A DNA stretch of 20,152 nt, taken from NCBI GenBank assembly GCA_938039195.1, contig CALHVK010000148.1, positions 1 to 20,152 on the forward strand, read 5' to 3'. How positions within the stretch are numbered: the stretch's first letter is position 1; the number at the start of each line of letters is the position of its first letter. Below are positions 11,986 through 19,114 of the stretch, one piece after another. The stretch comes from an uncultured Carnobacteriaceae bacterium (GTDB lineage Bacteria > Bacillota > Bacilli > Lactobacillales > Aerococcaceae). The notes beneath the pieces are model-generated. The model made no database searches, was not told the DNA's origin, and worked only from the letters and a program-made list of their open reading frames with translations. Made by a program: the position numbers and the translations under genes.

Positions 11986-13365
11986 ATGAAAGAAAAATTC
12001 GGAATTATTTTAGCAGCAGGTAAAGGAACTCGTATGAAATCTGCTCTTTACAAAGTGATGCATCCAGTATGCGGGAAACCAATGGTGGAACACGTTGTAG
12101 ATCAAGTAGAAAAAACAGGAGCTACTGAAATCGTAGCGATTGTTGGACATGGTGCTGAAATGGTGCAAAATCATCTAGGGGACCGTGTTTCGTATGCAGT
12201 TCAAGCAGAGCAATTAGGAACAGGACATGCCGTTTTACAAGCAGAATCTCTTCTAAAAGGAAAAGAAGGGACTACGATTGTGATTTGTGGAGATACTCCA
12301 TTATTAACAAGCGAAACTCTTTCAGCTTTAATGGATGAGCATGAACGCACAGGGGCAAAAGCAACGATTCTGACTGCGATTGCTGAAGATCCAACAGGAT
12401 ATGGTCGTGTGATTCGTGACGCAGATGGTTCCGTTCTTAAAAACGTGGAGCAAAAAGATGCGTCTCCTGAAGAACAAAAAGTAAAAGAAATCAACACTGG
12501 AACATACTGCTTTGATAATGTAGCGCTCTTTAGTGCACTACAAGAAGTTGGTAATGACAACGCACAAGGCGAATACTACTTACCAGACGTATTAGAAATC
12601 TTGAAGAAACGTGGAGAAGTGGTTTCTGCTTATCCAATGAAAGATTTCGATGAAGGAATGGGTGTAAACGACCGCGTGGCTCTTTCAAAAGCAGAGAAAT
12701 ATATGCGTAACCGTATCAACGAAGAACATATGCGTAACGGGGTTACTTTAATCGACCCAGAAGCAACTTATATCGAATCAACGGTTCAAATCGGTTCAGA
12801 CACTGTGATTGAACCAGGTGTTGTCTTAAAAGGTAAAACAGTCATCGGCTCAAACTGCTTCATCGGAGCACACAGTGTGGTTCGTGACAGCGTGTTAGAA
12901 GATGGTGTTCGTCTTGTAGCAGCAAACATCGAAGAATCACACATGAAAGTAGACAGCAATGCAGGTCCATTTGCACACTTACGTCCAAATGCTGTATTAG
13001 GCGAACGTGTTCATATTGGTAACTTTGTAGAAGTGAAGAACTCAACGCTTGGTGCCGATACTAAAGTAGGTCATTTAACTTATATTGGGGATGCGGACCT
13101 TGGCGAAGATATTAACGTTGGTTGTGGAACTGTGTTTGTAAACTACGACGGTAAAAATAAACACCGTGCGACAATCGGGAACCATGTGTTTATCGGATGT
13201 AATGCGAATATCGTTGCTCCAGTTACCGTTGGAGATGATGTGTTTATTGCAGCAGGTTCAACGATTACCGAAGATGTTCCAGATGGAGCACTAGCCATTG
13301 CACGTTCTCGTCAAGTGAATAAAGAAGATTACGCTTCAAAATTACCATCTGCTCAAAAAGACTAA
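11986..13365 (+). CDS. glmU: Bifunctional UDP-N-acetylglucosamine pyrophosphorylase / glucosamine-1-phosphate N-acetyltransferase
   Basis: The 459-residue protein is full length for GlmU. The N-terminal half is a nucleotidyltransferase domain with the signature LAAGKGTRM (9-17) and QLGTGHAV. The C-terminal half is a left-handed beta helix built from hexapeptide repeats (PEATYIEST..., IGSDTVIEPGVVLKGKTVIG) and ends with the acetyltransferase site region (HLTYIGDADLGEDINVGCGTVFVNYDG). It acetylates glucosamine-1-phosphate and then couples it to UTP, giving UDP-GlcNAc for peptidoglycan and wall polymers. RBS GAGGAG precedes the ATG. The prs gene follows on the same strand after 92 bp, as in many Firmicutes, but has its own promoter; no terminator is visible between them. 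Confidence 0.98.
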   Translation: MKEKFGIILAAGKGTRMKSALYKVMHPVCGKPMVEHVVDQVEKTGATEIVAIVGHGAEMVQNHLGDRVSYAVQAEQLGTGHAVLQAESLLKGKEGTTIVICGDTPLLTSETLSALMDEHERTGAKATILTAIAEDPTGYGRVIRDADGSVLKNVEQKDASPEEQKVKEINTGTYCFDNVALFSALQEVGNDNAQGEYYLPDVLEILKKRGEVVSAYPMKDFDEGMGVNDRVALSKAEKYMRNRINEEHMRNGVTLIDPEATYIESTVQIGSDTVIEPGVVLKGKTVIGSNCFIGAHSVVRDSVLEDGVRLVAANIEESHMKVDSNAGPFAHLRPNAVLGERVHIGNFVEVKNSTLGADTKVGHLTYIGDADLGEDINVGCGTVFVNYDGKNKHRATIGNHVFIGCNANIVAPVTVGDDVFIAAGSTITEDVPDGALAIARSRQVNKEDYASKLPSAQKD

Positions 13366-13395
13366 AATTTTTTCCAAAAAAAATTAGCAAAAATA

Positions 13396-13424
13396 TTCAA
13401 AAATCAAATAAAAAACGGTATGAT
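13396..13424 (+). promoter_or_regulatory. Promoter of prs
   Basis: TTCAAA (13396-13401), a 17-bp spacer and TATGAT (13419-13424), in very A-rich DNA that may act as an UP-like element. Confidence 0.55.
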
Positions 13425-13457
13425 AGTACTATAAAATAAACTTCGGGGGTTATCATT

Positions 13458-14435
13458 GTGGAACATTATTCCGATCCTAATTTAAAAATATTCGCTTTAA
13501 GCTCAAATCGTCCTTTAGCGGCAAAGATTGCTGAAGAAGTCGGTTTAGAACTTGGTAAAGTTTCTGTTACTCAATTCAGCGATGGCGAAATTAAAATCAA
13601 TATCGATGAGAGTGTACGTGGTTGCCATGTGTATATCGTTCAATCAACTTCTTATCCAGTAAATGATAACTTAATGGAGTTATTAATCATGGTGGATGCA
13701 TTACGCCGTGCGAGTGCCAAAACAATTAACATTGTTATTCCTTACTATGGCTACGCTCGTCAAGATCGTAAAGCACAATCTCGTGAACCAATCACTGCAA
13801 AATTAGTTGCAAACATGATTACTCAAGCCGGTGCAGACCGTGTGTTAACACTTGATTTACATGCTGCCCAAATTCAAGGGTTCTTCGACATTCCAGTGGA
13901 CCACTTATTAGGAGCTCCACTTCTTGCGAACCACTTCTTAGAAAACAACTTCAAAGATAAAGATATCGTTGTTGTATCTCCTGACCACGGTGGGGTAACT
14001 CGTGCTCGTAAAATGGCTGAGTTCTTACACGCACCTATCGCGATTGTTGATAAACGTCGTCCAAAAGCAAACGTGGCAGAAGTTATGAATATCATCGGTG
14101 AAGTGAAAGGGAAAGTTGCCGTATTAATCGACGATATGATTGATACAGCTGGAACAATCACTCTTGCTGCACAAGCGATTAAAGATGCAGGTGCTGAAGA
14201 AGTGTACGCTTGCTGTACGCACGCCGTATTATCTGGACCAGCATTAGAACGTATTAACAACTCAGTGATTAAAGAGGTCGTTGTAACTGACTCAATCGAA
14301 GTTCCTGAAGAAAAAACAGGTGGCAAGATTGTTCAAATCAGCGTTGACCAATTAATGGCGGAAGCGATTCGTCGTATTCACGAAAACCGTTCAGTGAGTC
14401 CGTTGTTTATCGAGAAATTCACTATTTTAGATTAA
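13458..14435 (+). CDS. prs: Ribose-phosphate pyrophosphokinase (PRPP synthetase)
   Basis: The 325-residue class I enzyme makes phosphoribosyl pyrophosphate from ribose-5-phosphate and ATP, feeding purine, pyrimidine, NAD, histidine and tryptophan synthesis. Visible marks are FSDGEIKINIDESVRG, YYGYARQDRKAQSREPITAK, the DLHAAQIQGFFD metal-binding region, and the PRPP loop DDMIDTAGT at 225-233. It starts at GTG 13458, with GGGGG at 13445-13449 as a less usual ribosome binding site; no nearby ATG fits the family N-terminus. It shares an NAD-precursor link with niaX upstream, since PRPP is needed to use niacin, but this is metabolic and not an operon link. A strong terminator follows. Confidence 0.97.
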   Translation: MEHYSDPNLKIFALSSNRPLAAKIAEEVGLELGKVSVTQFSDGEIKINIDESVRGCHVYIVQSTSYPVNDNLMELLIMVDALRRASAKTINIVIPYYGYARQDRKAQSREPITAKLVANMITQAGADRVLTLDLHAAQIQGFFDIPVDHLLGAPLLANHFLENNFKDKDIVVVSPDHGGVTRARKMAEFLHAPIAIVDKRRPKANVAEVMNIIGEVKGKVAVLIDDMIDTAGTITLAAQAIKDAGAEEVYACCTHAVLSGPALERINNSVIKEVVVTDSIEVPEEKTGGKIVQISVDQLMAEAIRRIHENRSVSPLFIEKFTILD

Positions 14436-14453
14436 TAAAGAATTGTTAAAATA

Positions 14454-14488
14454 AATGAGCCGAGGCTATGGTCTCGGCTCATTTTTGT
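14454..14488 (+). terminator. Terminator after prs
   Basis: TGAGCCGAGGC (14456-14466), loop TATG, and GTCTCGGCTCA (14471-14481), followed by TTTTTG. Confidence 0.92.
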
Positions 14489-14519
14489 TTATACTGAACC
14501 TAACATAGAGGAGGTTGTC

Positions 14520-14990
14520 ATGAAACGAAAAGGTTCAAACAGAGCAGGGTGGTTTACCCTTATCTCATTTATTTGTGGGGTGGTTACACTGGTGACGTTT
14601 GATGAGATGGATTCATCTGTAAAAACTATTGAAAATATGGACGAAATCGGTGCAGCTATTTTAGTGCTATTTTCAGCGATGACCATCGGCGGAATCTTCT
14701 GGATGGGGATGAATTATTGGAGAAAATCATATCAGGAACTTGTGAAGTTGCAATATACATCGGTTACACCTGAAACGATTGAAGATTATTACAGAGCCAC
14801 TGCAAAGGCCGTTCGTAAGGTCGGTGTTTCTGTCATTATTTTTGCATTCATGCTCGGTGTATTTTCGCAGTTCAATAGCGTTTTTGAAGTGATTGGATTA
14901 GTGGTGTTCTTATTTGGAATTGCCATTTGTTTCTTGTCGCTAGCTCCAAAATCACTTGCTAAACAAATTCAGAAACAAACGATTCGATAA
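14520..14990 (+). CDS. Uncharacterised membrane protein, about four TM segments
   Basis: The 156-residue product has hydrophobic segments near residues 11-27, 44-65, 101-117 and 122-142. A soluble loop in the middle (WRKSYQELVKLQYTSVTPETIEDYYRATAKAVRK) contains acidic and basic residues. GAGGAGG precedes the ATG. I do not recognise a family. It is the first of three small membrane protein genes in tight tandem (15- and 24-bp gaps), which are likely one operon. No clear promoter is visible in the 30 bp after the prs terminator; TATACT at 14490-14495 could be a -10 without a good -35. Confidence 0.75.
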   Translation: MKRKGSNRAGWFTLISFICGVVTLVTFDEMDSSVKTIENMDEIGAAILVLFSAMTIGGIFWMGMNYWRKSYQELVKLQYTSVTPETIEDYYRATAKAVRKVGVSVIIFAFMLGVFSQFNSVFEVIGLVVFLFGIAICFLSLAPKSLAKQIQKQTIR

Positions 14991-15005
14991 TATTGGAGGT
15001 TTTGA

Positions 15006-15287
15006 ATGAAACTAGAGAAAACAAAAAATATCGCAGAAGCCTTGATGTGGATTGGATTAGTGCCACAATGGATTTTCGCGACCAGTCGTGGCGTCCCAGG
15101 AGGGCTATTAATTGCTATCTTCATTATGCCGATTTTCATGATCATGGCGTTTATTAGTTTCATGATGCACATTTTAATTGCGGTAGAAGAAAAATCGTTA
15201 AAAAATACTTGGTGGCAACTACTGATTACAGGGGCTTGGTTCATTTTTCAGTATTTGTTAGTTACCGGAGTGATTCATATTTGGTAA
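15006..15287 (+). CDS. Uncharacterised small membrane protein, paralogous to the next gene
   Basis: The 93-residue product has three hydrophobic segments: one beginning ALMWIGL, one long central segment, and a C-terminal one. GGAGG lies at proper distance before the ATG. It shares with the next protein an N-terminal KxxxxAxxLMWI, a central GGxLL, and a C-terminal VExxxxxxxWQLxxTG followed by a final TM segment. The two are therefore diverged paralogs of one small family. The function is unknown. Confidence 0.72.
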   Translation: MKLEKTKNIAEALMWIGLVPQWIFATSRGVPGGLLIAIFIMPIFMIMAFISFMMHILIAVEEKSLKNTWWQLLITGAWFIFQYLLVTGVIHIW

Positions 15288-15311
15288 GAAGGGTATAGGA
15301 GGAAGCGATTT

Positions 15312-15629
15312 ATGGAAGCACGACATTTTGAAAAACAACCAGGCTTAGTAAAGATGCATAAGGTTGCTACTGTCTTGATGTGGATTTCGTGGGCCCTTTT
15401 CTTTGTGGCGATGTTAGGAACAGGGGGTTATTTCTTAGTAGGGGGTCGATTGCTCCTTGTGATGCTGTATATTTTAGCAGTTGCGGCAGGAGGCTTTCTT
15501 CTCAGTTTCTTGTTGTTTAGTTGGATTTCGTTTAAACTAAAAACAGTGGAAAAAACGGGATGGCAGTTAGTGTTGACAGGAGGTTTCCTAGTGATGTACT
15601 TCCTGTTGTCTATACGACTTTTTTATTAA
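15312..15629 (+). CDS. Uncharacterised small membrane protein, paralogous to the previous gene
   Basis: The 105-residue product has three hydrophobic segments after a charged N-terminus (MEARHFEKQPGLVKMHK). The LMWI, GGRLLLV and VEKTGWQLVLTGG segments align with the previous protein. GGAGG precedes the ATG by about nine bases. It is the last gene of the three-gene group; the hairpin at 15697 lies about 70 bp downstream and may terminate this operon. Confidence 0.72.
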   Translation: MEARHFEKQPGLVKMHKVATVLMWISWALFFVAMLGTGGYFLVGGRLLLVMLYILAVAAGGFLLSFLLFSWISFKLKTVEKTGWQLVLTGGFLVMYFLLSIRLFY

Positions 15630-15659
15630 GGGGAAACAAATGCAAGAAACTGCAGGTTA

Positions 15660-15668
15660 TGGTACAAT
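15660..15668 (+). promoter_or_regulatory. Extended -10 promoter before dusB
   Basis: TGGTACAAT (15660-15668) is the same extended -10 sequence as before the toxin-antitoxin pair and lysS. No good -35 is seen. The transcript would have a leader of about 125 nt before the dusB ATG. Confidence 0.55.
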
Positions 15669-15696
15669 AATCCGGCAAGAAATAAGTGAACTTAGC

Positions 15697-15738
15697 GCAC
15701 GAGTCGCACTCACTATTGGTGATGCAACTCGTGCTTTT
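15697..15738 (+). promoter_or_regulatory. Strong hairpin in the dusB leader, terminator-like
   Basis: GCACGAGT (15697-15704) pairs perfectly with ACTCGTGC (15727-15734). Inside, GCA pairs with TGC and TCAC with GTGA around loop TATTG, with one C-A mismatch (15705/15726) and one unpaired base at 15709. TTTT follows at 15735. It could be an attenuator for dusB or the terminator of the upstream membrane protein operon. Confidence 0.65.
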
Positions 15739-15802
15739 CGATTGGTTGAAAGGAAGCCGTTCACTTGATAGACGATTCAAAAGATTGAAAAAGGAGATTA
15801 AG

Positions 15803-16819
15803 ATGAGTTTCAAAATTGGAGATATTCAAATTGACAATAGCGTAGTTGTAGCCCCAATGGCTGGGATTTCAAACTCTGCTTTCCGTGTCACTGTAAAAGA
15901 ATTCGGTGCCGGTTTAGTGGTTTGCGAAATGATTAGTGACAAAGGGATTCAATTTCGTAATGAGAAAACATTAAGCATGCTTCATATCGAGCCAAACGAG
16001 TATCCACTGAGCGTTCAAATCATGGGCGGGAATAAAGATACTTTGGTCGAAGCGGCGAAATATGTAGCTGAAAATACAGAAGCGGCGATTATCGATATCA
16101 ACATGGGATGCCCGGTCAACAAAGTCATTAAGGCAGAAGCCGGAGCAAAATGGCTGTTAGACCCGAATAAAGTTTACGAAATGGTTGCGGCAGTTGTAGA
16201 CGCAGTTGATAAGCCTGTGACTGTGAAGATGCGTACAGGATGGGACCACGAGCATTTATATGCGGTTGAAAATGCCCTTGCTGCAGAACGTGCCGGTGCG
16301 AGCGCCGTTGCGATGCATGGCCGTACTCGTGTTCAAATGTATGATGGGAAAGCCGATTGGGAAATCCTAGGAGAGGTGAAGAAGAACTTAACGCGCATTC
16401 CTTTAATTGGAAACGGGGATGTTCGCTCTCCAGAAGATGCTAAACGCATGATTGATATTGCAGGCGTAGACGGCGTTATGATTGGACGTGCAGCCTTAGC
16501 GAACCCTTGGATGATTCGTCAAACGGTTCATTATTTAGAAACAGGCGAATTACTTCCTGAAAATACCGTTCCAGAGAAAATCGAAATTGCGAAATTACAC
16601 TTACAACGACTTGCCAACCTGAAAGGCGAAGCAGTCGCAACAAAAGAATTCCGTAAATTAGCGGGCTATTACTTAAAAGGAGTGCCACGTGCCTCTAAAA
16701 CAAAAGTAGCCATTAATGAAGCTGAGAATTTACAAACAGTAGAAGCGTTATTAGACCAATTCGTGGTAGAACATTTAGAACGTGAAGAACGTCAAAAACA
16801 ACGCTTGGCAGAAATTTAA
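15803..16819 (+). CDS. dusB: tRNA-dihydrouridine synthase DusB
   Basis: The 338-residue flavoenzyme reduces uridine to dihydrouridine in tRNA. Visible are the N-terminal VVVAPMAGISNSAFR, the catalytic region DINMGCPVNKVIKAEAGAKWL with Cys103, VTVKMRTGW, AVAMHGRTR, the phosphate-binding GNGDVRSPEDA and GVMIGRAALANPW, and a C-terminal helical tRNA-binding domain. The start at 15803 is chosen because AAAGGAGA precedes it and the family begins with this FKIGDIQI segment; the open frame extends upstream to GTG 15686 only by chance. It lies directly before lysS, an arrangement common in Lactobacillales. Confidence 0.96.
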   Translation: MSFKIGDIQIDNSVVVAPMAGISNSAFRVTVKEFGAGLVVCEMISDKGIQFRNEKTLSMLHIEPNEYPLSVQIMGGNKDTLVEAAKYVAENTEAAIIDINMGCPVNKVIKAEAGAKWLLDPNKVYEMVAAVVDAVDKPVTVKMRTGWDHEHLYAVENALAAERAGASAVAMHGRTRVQMYDGKADWEILGEVKKNLTRIPLIGNGDVRSPEDAKRMIDIAGVDGVMIGRAALANPWMIRQTVHYLETGELLPENTVPEKIEIAKLHLQRLANLKGEAVATKEFRKLAGYYLKGVPRASKTKVAINEAENLQTVEALLDQFVVEHLEREERQKQRLAEI

Positions 16820-16838
16820 GCAAAAAGCCTTGAAATAC

Positions 16839-16868
16839 TTTCAATAAAGCCTCTTCTTTTGGTACAAT
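16839..16868 (+). promoter_or_regulatory. Promoter of lysS
   Basis: The extended -10 TGGTACAAT ends at 16868. TTTCAA at 16839-16844 is a possible -35 with an 18-bp spacer. The leader to the GTG is about 40 nt. Confidence 0.6.
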
Positions 16869-16913
16869 AAGGAGAGTTATGAAGAACAAGCAGCGTTCAA
16901 AGGAGGAACAAAC

Positions 16914-18419
16914 GTGTCTTTCGAAGTAGAAACACAAGAAACATTAAATGACCAATTACAAGTTCGTCGTGAAAAAATGAGTCAATTACGCGAAAAAGGA
17001 ATCGATCCTTTCGGTACTGGATTCAAACAAAAAAATACAACTGAAGAAATCCACAACCAATTTGAAGGAGCTACAAAGGAATCACTTGCTGAACAAGAGC
17101 CTGTAACCGTTCAAATTGCGGGTCGAATGATGACAAAACGTGGAAAAGGGAAAGCAGGTTTTGCCCACATCCAAGATGGCAAAGGCCAAATCCAAATTTA
17201 CGTGCGTAAAGATGCTGTTGGAGATGATGCGTACGAAGTCTTCACAAAAGCAGACTTAGGAGACATCGTTGGTGTTGTAGGGACTGTTATGGTCACAAAC
17301 ACTGGTGAGTTATCTGTTAAAGCAGAACAATTCGTTCATTTAACAAAAGCACTTCGTCCACTTCCTGATAAATATCACGGATTAACAAACGTAGAACAAC
17401 AATACCGTCAACGTTACTTAGACTTAATTAGTAACCGTGACAGCTTCGACCGTTTCGTAACCCGTAGTAAAATTATTCGTGAAATCCGTCGTTACTTAGA
17501 CGACCGCGATTACTTAGAAGTTGAAACTCCAGTACTACACACATTAGCGGGTGGGGCAAATGCTCGTCCATTTATCACACACCACAATGCGTTAGACATG
17601 GAATTATACATGCGTATCGCTACAGAATTACACTTAAAACGTTTAGTCGTTGGTGGGATGGAACGTGTATACGAAATCGGACGTGTGTTCCGTAACGAAG
17701 GTATTGATACAACTCACAACCCTGAATTTACTTCAATCGAAATCTATACAGCTTACACAGACTACAAAGATGTAATGGATTTAACAGAAGGAATTATTTC
17801 AGATGTTGCCCAAAAAGTATTAGGAACAACATTAGTTCCTTATGGCGAACATGAAGTGGAATTAAAAGCTCCATGGAAGAGAATCCATATGGTTGATGCC
17901 ATTAAAGAAGTAACAGGCGTTGACTTCTGGCCACAAATGACAGACGAAGAAGCTCGCGCAATCGCGAAAGAAAAAGGCGTGAAAGTAGAAGATTCAATGA
18001 CGTTCGGACATATCGTGAACGAATTCTTCGAAACATTCGTTGAAGAAACATTAATCCAACCAACATTCATCTACGGACATCCAGTGGAAGTATCTCCATT
18101 AGCCCGTAAAAACGATGAAGACCCACGCTTCACAGATCGTTTCGAATGCTTCATCTGTACAAAAGAGTACGGAAATGGCTTCACGGAGTTAACAGACCCA
18201 ATCGATCAACGTGAACGTTTCATGAAACAAGTAGAAGAAAAATCTGCTGGGAACGACGAAGCACATCCACATGATGAAGACTTCATCCAAGCGTTGGAAT
18301 ATGGTTTATCTCCAACAGGTGGGGTAGGTATCGGAATTGACCGTTTAGTTATGTTACTAACAAACAGCCAATCAATCCGTAACGTCCTATTATTCCCAAC
18401 CATGAAAAACTTAGACTAA
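16914..18419 (+). CDS. lysS: Lysyl-tRNA synthetase, class II
   Basis: The 501-residue cytoplasmic enzyme charges tRNA-Lys. The N-terminal OB-fold (about 65-160, VQIAGRMMTKRGKGKAGFAHIQDG) binds the anticodon. The catalytic domain shows motif 1, motif 2 (RVFRNEGIDTTHNPEFTSIEIY) and motif 3 (GVGIGIDRLVMLL near the C-terminus), with length and layout usual for bacterial LysS. It starts at GTG 16914 after AAAGGAGG at about 16898. It has its own promoter and may also receive transcription from dusB, because no clear terminator separates them. Confidence 0.98.
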   Translation: MSFEVETQETLNDQLQVRREKMSQLREKGIDPFGTGFKQKNTTEEIHNQFEGATKESLAEQEPVTVQIAGRMMTKRGKGKAGFAHIQDGKGQIQIYVRKDAVGDDAYEVFTKADLGDIVGVVGTVMVTNTGELSVKAEQFVHLTKALRPLPDKYHGLTNVEQQYRQRYLDLISNRDSFDRFVTRSKIIREIRRYLDDRDYLEVETPVLHTLAGGANARPFITHHNALDMELYMRIATELHLKRLVVGGMERVYEIGRVFRNEGIDTTHNPEFTSIEIYTAYTDYKDVMDLTEGIISDVAQKVLGTTLVPYGEHEVELKAPWKRIHMVDAIKEVTGVDFWPQMTDEEARAIAKEKGVKVEDSMTFGHIVNEFFETFVEETLIQPTFIYGHPVEVSPLARKNDEDPRFTDRFECFICTKEYGNGFTELTDPIDQRERFMKQVEEKSAGNDEAHPHDEDFIQALEYGLSPTGGVGIGIDRLVMLLTNSQSIRNVLLFPTMKNLD

Positions 18420-18431
18420 TAGCAATTGAGT

Positions 18432-18469
18432 ACCCCGTTTAAGGTTTGCCTTAGACGGGGTGTTTTTTT
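18432..18469 (+). terminator. Terminator after lysS
   Basis: ACCCCGTTTAAGG (18432-18444) pairs with CCTTAGACGGGGT (18449-18461), with one wobble, around loop TTTG. It is followed by GTTTTTTT. Confidence 0.92.
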
Positions 18470-18480
18470 ATCTAACTGAA

Positions 18481-18530
18481 ATTACCATATTTGGTAATTA
18501 TCATATTTGATAATTATCATATATGATAAT
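18481..18530. repeat. Three tandem 16-bp palindromic units upstream of lrgAB
   Basis: The units ATTACCATATTTGGTA, ATTATCATATTTGATA and ATTATCATATATGATA stand head to tail at 18481, 18497 and 18513, closed by AT. Each, with the next AT, is an 18-bp perfect or near-perfect palindrome. They look like an operator cluster for a dimeric regulator. Confidence 0.75.
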
Positions 18531-18562
18531 TTCGCAAATAAACTCATGAAGAGCAGGCCTTG

Positions 18563-18578
18563 TTTTAGCGCACTAAAA
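18563..18578. promoter_or_regulatory. Inverted repeat upstream of the lrgA promoter
   Basis: TTTTAG (18563-18568), CGCA, CTAAAA (18573-18578) is a perfect 6-4-6 inverted repeat, ending 24 bp before the -35. It is a possible regulator site. Confidence 0.4.
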
Positions 18579-18602
18579 GTAACAAATGTTCACAGGTTGT
18601 AG

Positions 18603-18631
18603 TTGACTTTCCGTACATTTGAATATACTAT
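18603..18631 (+). promoter_or_regulatory. Promoter of lrgAB
   Basis: TTGACT (18603-18608), a 17-bp spacer and TACTAT (18626-18631). The transcript would start near 18638, giving a leader of about 108 nt. Confidence 0.72.
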
Positions 18632-18642
18632 GAGATGAAGTT

Positions 18643-18660
18643 GGAAGAGCATGCTTTTCC
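18643..18660 (+). promoter_or_regulatory. First hairpin of the lrgAB leader
   Basis: GGAAGAG (18643-18649), loop CATG, CTTTTCC (18654-18660), with one G-T wobble. It lies at the very 5' end of the predicted leader. Confidence 0.5.
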
Positions 18661-18690
18661 GGATTCAATTTTTATAGATAAATGAGACCT

Positions 18691-18730
18691 GCACGCGATT
18701 TGAGTACGGCTTGAATGGGGTGCTTTTTTT
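18691..18730 (+). terminator. Terminator-like hairpin in the lrgAB leader (candidate attenuator)
   Basis: GCACGCGATTTGAG (18691-18704) and CTTGAATGGGGTGC (18710-18723) pair with two mismatches and two wobbles around loop TACGG, followed by seven T. The lrgA ribosome binding site AAAGGAG begins at 18734, directly after it. Confidence 0.65.
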
Positions 18731-18745
18731 ACTAAAGGAGATCTA

Positions 18746-19114
18746 ATGAAATATTTTAAACAGTTTGGTTGGATCATGATTGTGACCTGTATCGGTGAAA
18801 TCATGAAATATTACATCCCCCTTCCAATTCCAGCAAGTATTTATGGGCTCGTTCTAATGATGGCTTTATTAATGACAGGGGTTGTTAAAATTGAAAAAGT
18901 ATATCAAGCAGGAACGTTTTTAATCGAGATTATGTCGTTGATGTTTATCCCAGCAGCTGTTGGAATTATCGAGTCGTGGGATCAGCTGCATCGTATTATT
19001 GTACCGGTATCCATCGTCACGATTATTACAACATTTGCAGTGATGATTGTTTCAGGAAAAGTAACGCAATACGTCCTCGAGAAAGGAGCCAAAGATGAAT
19101 CAACTCGTTCTTAA
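18746..19114 (+). CDS. lrgA: CidA/LrgA family holin-like membrane protein
   Basis: The 122-residue product has four hydrophobic segments and the family marks PLPIPASIYGLVLMMALL near residues 26-43 and SLMFIPAAVGIIE near 69-81. LrgA works with LrgB in the cytoplasmic membrane; in staphylococci the pair modulates murein hydrolase activity and lysis, and in streptococci and Bacillus equivalents it takes up or releases pyruvate. The LrgA rather than CidA name rests on similarity of arrangement and is not certain. AAAGGAG precedes the ATG. It overlaps lrgB by 20 bp. Expression is probably controlled by the upstream palindromes and the leader hairpin. Confidence 0.85.
   Translation: MKYFKQFGWIMIVTCIGEIMKYYIPLPIPASIYGLVLMMALLMTGVVKIEKVYQAGTFLIEIMSLMFIPAAVGIIESWDQLHRIIVPVSIVTIITTFAVMIVSGKVTQYVLEKGAKDESTRS

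Noticed and set aside
15686..15802. GTG 15686 as the dusB start, giving a 39-residue extension
   Set aside because: The extension covers the leader hairpin, has no ribosome binding site and no family similarity; AAAGGAGA lies before ATG 15803.
16830..16844. TTGAAA-TAC-TTTCAA after dusB as a terminator
   Set aside because: The stem is only six AT-rich pairs with a 3-nt loop and is not followed by a proper T-tract; it probably overlaps the lysS -35 region instead.
18481..18530. The three 16-bp units as a small CRISPR array
   Set aside because: There are no spacers between the units, the unit is too short, and no cas genes are near.
18481..18530. The palindromes as a classical Fur or PerR box
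   Set aside because: TGATAATTATCA resembles part of a Fur box, but the 7-1-7 layout (TGATAAT-N-ATTATCA) and the PerR TTATAATNATTATAA pattern are not met.
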